From: Oleispirillum sp965228165
Lineage (GTDB): Bacteria > Pseudomonadota > Alphaproteobacteria > Rhodospirillales > Rhodospirillaceae
Assembly: GCA_965228165.1 (NCBI GenBank)
Contig: CBDDHB010000003.1
Coordinates: forward strand, 496,001-560,000
DNA: 64,000 nucleotides
Direction of reading: 5' to 3'
A model generated the notes under the pieces. That model saw only the letters and a program-made list of their open reading frames with translations, was not told the DNA's origin and made no database searches. The position numbers and the translations under genes are program-made. Below, piece after piece: positions 26,501 through 34,827 of this stretch; position 1 is the first letter of the stretch; every line of letters begins with the position of its first letter.

Positions 26501-27742
26501 CTACCCTCGGCGGCGTTGCCTACGGAAGTGGAGGATCGCCAGGGTCATCGCGACGGTTTGCAGGGTGGCGCAAAGGAAGAAAGGAACGCCAATGCGCCAG
26601 TCCCCCGCCGGATAGTGGGAAACCGCCGCCAGCAGCGGCGGGCCGATCATCGGCGCGACCACCGAGGTCAGGCTGTTGACAGCGTTCACCGCCCCCAGCG
26701 CCCGCCCCTGGTCGCGGGCGTCCGCCGCCGCCGAAACGATGCTTTGCAGCGAGGCGGCGACGGTATAGCCCAGAACGTTGCCGCCGATCGCCACGAACAG
26801 CATCCAGTCCCGGGGAACGCCGCCGATCGCCAGATAGCTGATGGCGGAGGAAGCCAACCCGGCGATCGCCAACTGCCTCGGCTTGAAGCGGCGCAGCAGC
26901 TTCCCGAACAGGAACCCCTGCACGATCACCGACATCGCGCCGACGGCGGCGAGCGACCATCCGTTTTCCAGTGGCCCCCAGCCGAACTTGAAGCCGGTGA
27001 ACAGCACCCAACTGCTGATCTGGACGAACTGGGCCAGGCTGCTCAGCCCGACCACCGCGACCAACCAACCGACCCCTTGCAGTCCGGCCAAATCGCGCAG
27101 CGAGGCGAAGGGCGAAAGCGCCCGCCAGGAAAACCCCTTGCGGCGCTCGGGCGGCAGGGATTCGGGCAGGACGAAATAGCCGTAAAGCAGGTTGAGGAGG
27201 GCCATTCCCCCGGCGACGAAGAACGGCAGCCGCAGGTCGATCGCCCCCAGCAATCCGCCCATCACCGGGCCGATGATGAAACCGACGCCGAACATCGCCC
27301 CCAGCATGCCGAAACGTTTGGCCCGCTCGGCGGGCTCGGTGATGTCGGCGACATAGGCGTTGGCGACCGCCGAATTGGCCTGCATCGCGCCGCCGACCAG
27401 GCGCACTGCGGCCAGCACCCACAGCGATCCGGCCAGGCCGGTGACGATGAAGTTGAGGGCGAGACCGCAGAACCCCAGCAACAGCACCGGACGGCGGCCA
27501 TGGACGTCGGACAGCGCTCCCAACACCGGCGAACCGAAGAAGTTGGCGATGCCGAAGGCGAGCAGCACCACGCCGAACCAGAAGGCCTGATCCGCCTGCG
27601 ATCCTGTAAAGTCTCCGACCAGGGAGGGCAGCACCGGCACGATCAGGCCGATCGACATCATATCGATCAGAACCGCCAGCATGATGAACGGCATCCCCGC
27701 GGCGGACTCGCGCCGCCGCGAGGACGGTTTGGGAAACGACAT
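26501..27742 (-). CDS. MFS efflux transporter of the TetA/TCR type
   Basis: 413 residues with twelve predicted membrane helices. The loop 2-3 motif GALSDVHGRRPVLLLG is the classic MFS motif A. The central loop (PESLPPERRKGFSWRAL) and LGAMFGVGFIIGPVMGGLLG match the tetracycline-resistance branch. Probably a drug:H+ antiporter, substrate not provable. It lies downstream of, and in the same direction as, the tetR-type regulator (109 bases apart) and may be cotranscribed. Confidence 0.88.
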   Translation of the reverse strand: MSFPKPSSRRRESAAGMPFIMLAVLIDMMSIGLIVPVLPSLVGDFTGSQADQAFWFGVVLLAFGIANFFGSPVLGALSDVHGRRPVLLLGFCGLALNFIVTGLAGSLWVLAAVRLVGGAMQANSAVANAYVADITEPAERAKRFGMLGAMFGVGFIIGPVMGGLLGAIDLRLPFFVAGGMALLNLLYGYFVLPESLPPERRKGFSWRALSPFASLRDLAGLQGVGWLVAVVGLSSLAQFVQISSWVLFTGFKFGWGPLENGWSLAAVGAMSVIVQGFLFGKLLRRFKPRQLAIAGLASSAISYLAIGGVPRDWMLFVAIGGNVLGYTVAASLQSIVSAAADARDQGRALGAVNAVNSLTSVVAPMIGPPLLAAVSHYPAGDWRIGVPFFLCATLQTVAMTLAILHFRRQRRRG

Positions 27743-27851
27743 TCTTGCAATCCTTCGGGCTCGGACAGGGATGCGGTTATCCCACGTTCATCGCGGCGGA
27801 ACCGTGGGCTCGCTCACCCTTGCCACCGATATGGGGACGATTGCCGCCCCG

Positions 27852-28499
27852 TCACCGGGGCCGAACGATGACGCCGCCAAGAAAGATGTCCACCACCGCA
27901 TCGACCCGCGCCAGGGCCCCGGCGCGTTGCTCCGCCAGGGAGTCCCCCACGACGGTCAGAATCTCGGCATCGACCAGGAGCATGCCGCGAAAGGCGAACG
28001 ACATCGCCGCCGGATCGCCCGGACGCAGCAGTCCGGCGTCGATGCCGCGCTGGAAATAGGCGACCAGCTTGGCGTGCCCCACCTTCGGACCCAAGCGGAA
28101 AAAGGCCTGGACGATATCGGGAAAGCGCGGCCCCTCGGCGATCAGCACCCGGAACATCGCCATGGTCTCGACCTCGAAAACCGCGAAAACGAAGCGGCGC
28201 GCCATCTCTTTTATGGCGATTTCGGGGGGGGCGTCGCTGGCCTCCAGAGCGTCGAAGATCGCCCGAATGTGCCGGGAGGATTCCAGCATCACCTCGGTGA
28301 ACAGGCCTTCCTTGCCGCCGAACAAATCGACCAGGGTGCTCCGCGAACCGCCGGAAACCTCCAGGATGTCGCCGATGGTGGTGCGTTCGTAGCCGTGTTC
28401 GAGGAACAGCCGCTTGGCGGCGTCGATCATCGCCCGCCGCCGCCGTTCCCTGCGGCTTCCGGTCGCTTCGGTCAAGTCCGTCGATGTCGCTGTTTCCAC
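27852..28499 (-). CDS. TetR-family repressor of the efflux cluster
   Basis: 215 residues from GTG 28499 (purine-rich GGGGGGAGGAAG directly upstream, short spacing; GTG 28532 is the alternative). The N-terminal helix-turn-helix spans about residues 15-60: RRRAMIDAAKRLFLEHGYERTTIGDI and SRSTLVDLFGGKEGLFTEV. The C-terminal ligand domain is AcrR-like (FVFAVFEVETMAMFRVLIAEGPRFPDI). The gene is divergent from the MFP-RND genes, and a perfect palindrome lies between them, so it most likely represses both directions until a drug-like ligand binds. Confidence 0.9.
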   Translation of the reverse strand: METATSTDLTEATGSRRERRRRAMIDAAKRLFLEHGYERTTIGDILEVSGGSRSTLVDLFGGKEGLFTEVMLESSRHIRAIFDALEASDAPPEIAIKEMARRFVFAVFEVETMAMFRVLIAEGPRFPDIVQAFFRLGPKVGHAKLVAYFQRGIDAGLLRPGDPAAMSFAFRGMLLVDAEILTVVGDSLAEQRAGALARVDAVVDIFLGGVIVRPR

Positions 28500-28553
28500 C
28501 TTCCTCCCCCCGGCGAATGTGATTTCCCTCACGATACCGCGACGGAAAACCGA

Positions 28554-28588
28554 TTGGCAATCCGATATGTACTGTACTATACAGTACA
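28554..28588 (+). promoter_or_regulatory. Efflux operon promoter overlapped by a TetR operator
   Basis: A perfect palindrome with arms TGTACTGTA and TACAGTACA around CTA covers 28568-28588. A -35-like TTGGCA (28554-28559) and a -10-like CTATAC (28577-28582, 17-base spacing) put the operator across the core promoter of the MFP gene. The operator is the strong part; the promoter boxes are approximate. Confidence 0.7.
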
Positions 28589-28638
28589 CAAATGCGACAA
28601 GGACCAAGCGGCGGACGCCGCGCTTGAACGAGGACGAG

Positions 28639-29795
28639 ATGAAGACCTGGCAAAAAGTCGGAACCAGCGCGGTCGGCGCGTTGGCGTTGCTTTCGGCGTG
28701 CGGCGGCGAGGAACCGAAATCGGCGCCACGCCCGGTGGACGTGGGCGTGGTCGAGATCGCGCCGCGCGACGTCGGCCTGACCTCGGAACTGCCGGGGCGG
28801 ATCACCGCCTATCGGGTGTCGGAGGTCCGGCCCCAGGTTTCGGGCATCCTGAAGCGCCGGATGTTCGAGGAAGGCGGCGAGGTCCGTTCCGGCCAGCAGC
28901 TCTATCAGATCGATCCGGACCGCTATGCCGCCGCGTTGGCCAGCGCCGAGGCCGACCTCGCCAAGGCCAACGCCACCCTGAAATCGGTGCAGGCGAAGGC
29001 GTCGCGCTATGCCGAACTGGTGCGGATCAACGCGGTCAGCAAACAGGACCACGACGATGCGATGGCCAGCCTGGATCAGGCGAAGGCCGAAGTGAAATCG
29101 GCGAAGGCCGCCCTCGACCTCGCCAAGATCGATCTGGTCTATACCCAGGTGAACGCCCCGATTTCCGGTCGCATCGGCAAGTCCTCGGTGACCGAGGGCG
29201 CCCTCTCGTCACCGCCAACCAGGAAACCGCCCTCGCCACCGTCACCCAGCTCGACCCGATCTATGTCGATCTGACCCAGCCCAGCGTCGCGATGATGAAA
29301 CTCCGTCGCGAGGTGGAGGCCGGACGCCTCGACAGCCAATCCGAGGACTTGAAGGTCAGCCTGACGGTGGAAGGAGATGCCGCGCCCTATACCTACTCCG
29401 GCACCCTGCAATTTTCCGACGTCACGGTCAACCAGACCACCGGCACGGTGACGGTGCGGGCGATCTTCCCCAATCCCAAGCACGAACTGCTGCCCGGCAT
29501 GTTCGTCCGCGCCCAGGTCGCCCGGGGGGTCAGCAAGAACGCCCTGACCGTGCCGCAGAAGGCCCTGATCCGCGACGCCTCGGGCGGCGCCAATGTCTGG
29601 GTGCCGGGCGAGAACAATCAGGCGCAGCTTCGCCCGATCGCCGTCTCGCGGCTGGTCGGCCAGGACTGGGTGGTCGAAAACGGTCTGAAGGCGGGCGACC
29701 GGGTGATCGTCGACGGCTTGCAGAATCTGCGTCCCGGCGTCGCCGTGGCCCCGGTCCCGGCAACGGCGGAACCGCCCCAGGTGGCCTCGCGTTAG
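28639..29795 (+). pseudogene. RND periplasmic adaptor (AcrA/MexE type), frameshifted at 29203-29207
   Basis: A lipoprotein signal with lipobox LSAC near residue 20, the biotinyl-lipoyl-like VRPQVSGILKRRMFEEGGEV, an alpha-hairpin (KASRYAELVRINAVSKQDHDDA), and the return NAPISGRIGKSSVTEGAL. At this point the frame is lost by an extra dinucleotide (CTCTC for CTC). The second frame resumes exactly with VTANQETALATVTQLDPIYVDLTQ and runs through the beta-barrel and membrane-proximal domains to the stop at 29795. Without repair the product ends about 23 residues after the lesion. The frame change joins homologous parts perfectly, so this is one gene. Confidence 0.9.
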
Positions 29796-29807
29796 GATAA
29801 CCGACAG

Positions 29808-32226
29808 ATGATCTCGAAATTTTTCATCGACCGCCCGGTCTTCGCCTGGGTGATCGCGATCTCCATCATGCTCGGCGGCGCCCTGGCGATCCTGGGCCTG
29901 CCGATCGAGCAGTATCCGCGCATCGCGCCGCCCTCGGTGGTGATCAGCGCCAGCTATCCCGGCGCGTCGGCCAAGACCCTGGAGGACACCGTCACCCAGG
30001 TGATCGAGCAAAAGATGAACGGCATCGATCACTTCCGCTACATGTCGGCGACCAGCGATTCCTCGGGCAACGTCAGCATCACCCTGACCTTCGACGCCGA
30101 AGCCGACCCCGACATCGCCCAGGTGCAGGTGCAGAACAAGCTGCAACTCGCCACCCCGCTTCTGCCGCAGGAGGTACAGAAGCAGGGGATCACCGTGGCT
30201 AAGGCGGCGAAAAGCTTCCTGATGGTGATCAGCTTCGTCTCCACCGACGGTTCGATGTCCCAGGGCGATATCGAGGACTACGTCGGCTCCAACGTCATCG
30301 ACCCGATCAGCCGCGTCGGCGGCGTCGGCGACACCACCCTGTTCGGACGGCAGCACGCCATGCGGGTCTGGCTGGACCCCGGCAAGATGCACGGCTTCGG
30401 CGTCACCACCGCCGACATCGTCGCCGCGATCGAGGCGGAAAACGCCACCATCTCCGCCGGACAGTTGGGCGGCGCCCCGGCGATGGAGGGGCAGCCGCTG
30501 AACGTCACGGTGATCGCGCAGCAGCGTCTGGAAACCGCCGAGGAATTCGGCGACATCCTGCTTCGGGTCAACACCGACGGTTCGCGCCTGCTGCTGAAGG
30601 ACGTGGCGCGGATCGAACTGGGGTCGGAAAGCTACGAAACCTTCAGCCGCTTCAACGGCATGCCCGCGGGCGGCATGGCGATCAAGCTATCCTCCGGCGC
30701 CAACGCCCTCGACACCGCGAACGCGGTGCGCGCCAAGCTCGCCGAGCTTCAAAAGTTCTTCCCGGCGGGACTGGAAGCCCGCTACCCCCTCGACACCACG
30801 CCGTTCGTCAAAATCTCGATCGAGGAAGTGGTGAAGACCCTGGTCGAAGCGATCGTCCTGGTGGTCGCGGTGATGTACCTGTTTCTGCAAAACCTCCGCG
30901 CCACGATCATTCCCACCATCGCGGTGCCGGTGGTGCTGCTCGGCACCTTCGGGGTGATGGCGGCGCTGGGCTTCACCATCAACACCCTGACCATGTTCGG
31001 CCTGGTGCTGGCGATCGGCCTGCTGGTGGACGACGCCATCGTCGTCGTCGAGAACGTCGAACGGGTGATGCGCGAAGAAAAGCTGCCCCCCGCGCCGCCA
31101 CCCGCAAGTCGATGGACCAAGTCTCCGGCGCCCTGGTCGGCATCGCCCTGGTGCTGTCGGCGGTGTTCGTGCCGATGGCGTTCATGAGCGGCTCCACCGG
31201 CGCGATCTATCGGCAGTTCTCGCTGACCATGGTCTCGGCGATGGTGCTGTCGGTGGTGGTGGCGCTGGTGCTGACCCCCGCCCTGTGCGCCACCATCCTG
31301 AAGCCGGTGGACAAGGACCACGAACCGAAGGCGGGCGGTTTCTTCGGACGCTTCAACCGCGCCTTCGACCTCGGACGCCGCCGCTATCAGATCGGGGTGC
31401 GCGCCTCGGTCCGCCGGATCGTGCCGTTCTTTGCGGGCTACGGGCTGATCGTCGCGGTCCTGGCGGCGCTGTTCGTGCGCATGCCGACCGCCTTTCTGCC
31501 CGACGAGGACCAGGGCTACATGTTCGCCCAGGTGACCCTGCCGCCGGGCACGCCGCGCGAGCGGACCTTGGCGGTGGTCAAGGAGGTCGAGACCTATTTC
31601 CTCGGCGCGGAAAAGGACAACGTGCGCGGCATCATGACGGTGGTCGGCTTCAATTTCGCCGGACGCAGCCAGAATTCCGGCATGGCGTTCATCGACCTGA
31701 AGGACTGGAGCGAACGCACCCGCCCCGAACAGAAGTCCGGCAGCATCTCGGCGCGGGCGATGCGGCATTTCGCGGCGCTGCGCGAGGCGCGGGTCTTCGC
31801 CTTCCAGCCGCCCGCGGTCTCGGAACTCGGCAACGCCAGCGGCTTCGACTTCCAACTGATCGACCGGGCGGGGGTCGGCCACGACAAGCTGCTCGCCGCG
31901 CGCAACATGCTGCTCGGCATGGCGGCGCAGAACCCGAACCTGATCGCGGTGCGCCCCAACGGGCTGGAAGACACGCCGCAATACAAGGTCAGCATCGACC
32001 GGCAGAAGGCGAAGGCCCTGGGGCTGTCGATCGGCGACATCAACGACTCCCTGTCCGCCGCCTGGGGCTCCAGCTACGTCAACGACTTCAACGACAAGGG
32101 CCGGGTGAAGAAGGTGTTCGTCCAGGCCGACGCGCCGTTCCGCATGGTCCCCGACGACCTCGACCGCTGGTACGTCCGGGGAAACAGCGGCGCGATGGCG
32201 CCCTTCTCGTCCTTCGCCTCCGCGCG
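29808..32226 (+). pseudogene. RND pump (AcrB/MexF type), frameshifted and 3'-deleted
   Basis: Starts MISKFFIDRPVFAWVIAI, the normal inner-membrane pump start. The proton-relay helix region GLLVDDAIVVVENVERVM is present. At C6 31086-31091 one C is missing; the next frame continues with KSMDQVSGALVGIALVLSAVF through the second half. About 800 residues in, just after GAMAPFSSFAS, the sequence jumps into an outer-membrane factor gene. The last roughly 200 residues (membrane helices 8-12 and part of the pore domain) are missing compared with the usual 1,040-1,060. It cannot be functional as read. Confidence 0.9.
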
Positions 32227-32910
32227 GTGGCGCAGGACCGCAACGCCCTCGAACTGCTTCTCGGTCGCCCCCTGGCGGCGGACGAAGCGCCGGAAACCGG
32301 CATCGACGCGACGGTGGCGGTGCCGCCGGTGGGAATGTCGTCAACGGTGCTGTTGCGCCGTCCCGACATTCGCGAGGCGGAACACAAGCTGCGCTCGGCC
32401 AACGCCAACATCGGCGCGGCGCGCGCCGCCTTCTTCCCGTCGATCTCCCTGACCGGCAGCCTGGGGGTTTCGAGCACGACCCTCGGCAGCCTGTTCGAAG
32501 CGGGATCGCGCGCCTGGTCCTTCGCCCCCGACCTGACGGTGCCGATCTTCACCGCCGGGAAGAACCAGGCCAACCTGGACGCGACCAAGGCGCAACGCGA
32601 CATCGCCGTCGCCACCTATGAAAAGACCATCCAGACCGCCTTCCGCGAGGTCGCCGACGCCCTGGCGGCGCGCCGAACCCTGATCGACCAGATCGCCGCG
32701 CAACGGGCGCTGGTCGATGCCAGCCGCGCAAGCCTGGAGCTTTCGCAAGCGCGGTACGACCGGGGAATATCCGACTACCTCGCGGTGCTCGACGCGCAGC
32801 GCGAGCTGTATTCGGCGCAGCAGACCGAAATCGACCTGGAACTTTCCGAAGCGGCGAATCTGGTCAGCCTCTACAAGGCGCTGGGCGGCGGCGCGGTCGG
32901 CGTCGCATAA
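32221..32910 (+). pseudogene. Outer-membrane efflux factor (NodT/OprM type), 5'-deleted
   Basis: The frame opens abruptly with VAQDRNALELLLGRPL, which lies midway through OprM-type proteins. It continues with the second repeat (RRPDIREAEHKLRSANANIGAARAAFFPSISLTG, TVPIFTAGKNQANL, QARYDRGISDYLAVLDAQR) to a normal C-terminus. About 230 residues remain, roughly half of the usual 460-490; signal peptide and first repeat are lost. Junction with the RND gene at about 32220-32226 across a short GCGCG homology. Confidence 0.88.
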
Positions 32911-33029
32911 CCTGGACCGAGCGACCCAACCCTTGCGCGCCGCCGCGTCCTCGCGCATTCTCTTTCCCTGGGAGGGGAAGGGCGTTCCTTGGGAGAGGAC
33001 GCCCCGAGGGGGGGACGACGGGACGCTCC

Positions 33030-34103
33030 ATCAAGCGCGTCGCGGATTATGCCGCGAGCCGCGACAACAATTTCAATCTGATCCGCATTCTCGCGGCGCT
33101 GGCGGTGCTGGTGACGCACAGCTTCGTGTTGGCCAGCGGAAACCCCGACGACGAGCCGATGCGCTCCGACGTCGGAATGACTCTGGGATCGATGGCGGTG
33201 GACGTGTTCTTCGTCACCAGCGGCTTCCTGGTCACCGCCAGCCTGATCGCCCGACGCGGCACCCTGGAGTTCGTCGCCGCGCGATTCCTACGCATCTATC
33301 CGGCGCTCTGGGCAATGGTGGGGATCACCGTTCTCGGACTGGGGGCGGCGGTCACCACTCTGCCCTTGGCGGAGTATCTCTCCGCCGCCGCCACCCGCGC
33401 CTACCTGTGGAAGTGCGCCACCTTGATTGGCGGGGTAGCCTATTTCCTGCCGGGAGTGTTTCCGGATACGCCCTACCCGCAGGCGGTCAACGGCTCGCTG
33501 TGGACGATGCCCTACGAGATCAAGATGTACCTGATCCTGGCGGCGACATGGCTGGCTTTGAAGCCACTGGCCTCGCGACGGATACGGACCTTCCAGGCAA
33601 TGATCGTCGCCGCCGCCACTCTCGCCGGGGGACTGGTGCTGGCGAATTTCTACGTCCGTGACGTGAATAGCGAATTCACCAAACTGTTCTTCATGTTTTT
33701 CAGCGGCGCGGCGGCCTTCGTGTTGCGCGACCGCATCGTGCTGTCGCGCGGGGCGGCGCTGACCATGGTGGCGGCATTGCCTTTGGCCTATCTTGGCGGA
33801 CGCGAGGTGTTTTTCGGCGTCCACACCCTGTCGGTCGGCTATCTGGTTCTGGCGCTCGCCTATCTGCCGGGCGGGGCGTTGCGCGCCTATAACCGGCTGG
33901 GGGATTATTCCTACGGCGTCTACATCTATGCCTTCCCGATTCAGCAACTGATCTGCCATCTGGCTCCGGGGATTTCGGCGGAAGCCTTAATGGCGTTCTC
34001 GGCTGGGGCGACGCTCGTCTGCGCCGTCCTGTCCTGGCATCTGTTGGAAAAGCAAGCGCTTGCCCTGAAGGGCCGCTTCGCATGGAAGCGCCAGGAAACA
34101 TAG
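33030..34103 (+). CDS. Acyltransferase 3 family membrane protein; start unresolved
   Basis: The conserved N-terminus of this family (DNNFNLIRILAALAVLVTHSFVL) begins upstream of the first GTG in frame (33105), so the true start is further 5'. No ATG/GTG/TTG is available in that frame. A TTG at 32989 with GGAGGGGAAGG upstream would connect if the G7 run at 33008-33014 had one more G, so another homopolymer slip is plausible. The body has about ten membrane helices, VDVFFVTSGFLVTASL and RFLRIYPALWAMV. Such enzymes O-acylate surface polysaccharide or lipid. The 5' end given is the approximate limit of certain coding. Confidence 0.75.
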   Translation: MKRVADYAASRDNNFNLIRILAALAVLVTHSFVLASGNPDDEPMRSDVGMTLGSMAVDVFFVTSGFLVTASLIARRGTLEFVAARFLRIYPALWAMVGITVLGLGAAVTTLPLAEYLSAAATRAYLWKCATLIGGVAYFLPGVFPDTPYPQAVNGSLWTMPYEIKMYLILAATWLALKPLASRRIRTFQAMIVAAATLAGGLVLANFYVRDVNSEFTKLFFMFFSGAAAFVLRDRIVLSRGAALTMVAALPLAYLGGREVFFGVHTLSVGYLVLALAYLPGGALRAYNRLGDYSYGVYIYAFPIQQLICHLAPGISAEALMAFSAGATLVCAVLSWHLLEKQALALKGRFAWKRQET

Positions 34104-34127
34104 CCCTGGGCCGAAACCCCCGAGCGA

Positions 34128-34658
34128 TCAGGCGGAAGGCGCGGTGAAATCCATCACCAGGATTTCCTGGTCGTAATGGCGGTCGCCGACCTTGAAAATC
34201 TTGCATTCGACGCCGCTGAAGTCGAACCCCAGACGTTCGTAGAACCGCCGCGCCCGCGCGTTGCCGACGGTGACGTGGCCGGTCAGCAGATCGACGTGGC
34301 GGCGGGCGTGCTCGATGACGGCGCGCACCAGACGTTCGGCGGCTTCGCCGCCGCGTTCGCCGGGAACCACGTGAACCCCCCACAGGGTTCCGCGATGTTT
34401 CATCGTGCCCGAGGCGGGGCGGGACATCCCGGCGATGCCAACCAGGGTTTCGCCGCGAAACGCGCCGAACACCGCCTCCCCCTCCTGTTTGCCGCGGATA
34501 CGGGCGGCGAACTCCGCCACCCCGGCGGCTTCCTCCTCGGCGGCGGGGGAGCCGAAAAACTGCGGATTCTCGACGATCGCGGCGACGCGCATGGCCATGA
34601 ACGCCGAGGCTTCCGCCTCGACCAGACGGCGGATCGCAAGCGGCTCGGGGGTCTGCAT
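34128..34658 (-). CDS. GNAT family N-acetyltransferase
   Basis: 176 residues. GNAT fold: an N-terminal IRRLVEAEASAFMAMRVAAIVENPQFF block typical of the RimI-like subgroup, a central beta strand GIAGMSR, the acetyl-CoA pyrophosphate-binding VHVVPGERGGEAAERLVRAVI (Q/RxxGxG/A motif), and VTVGNARARRFYERLGF near the end. The substrate is unknown. It converges with the acyltransferase gene (24 bases apart) and is divergent from the DinG-type helicase. Confidence 0.88.
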   Translation of the reverse strand: MQTPEPLAIRRLVEAEASAFMAMRVAAIVENPQFFGSPAAEEEAAGVAEFAARIRGKQEGEAVFGAFRGETLVGIAGMSRPASGTMKHRGTLWGVHVVPGERGGEAAERLVRAVIEHARRHVDLLTGHVTVGNARARRFYERLGFDFSGVECKIFKVGDRHYDQEILVMDFTAPSA

Positions 34659-34827
34659 GACGGGAAACCTTCTGCGGGACGGAGGCGGGACGGGAAAGGT
34701 AGCCCCGATGCCGCCGCCTGACAAGCCGAGGCGTGCAACAGAACACAAAGGGAACGCTTGCCGCGCGCGCCGCTTCCGGGCATCATCGCGCGATGATGCG
34801 TCACCCCCACCCCCACCGATCGTCCCC

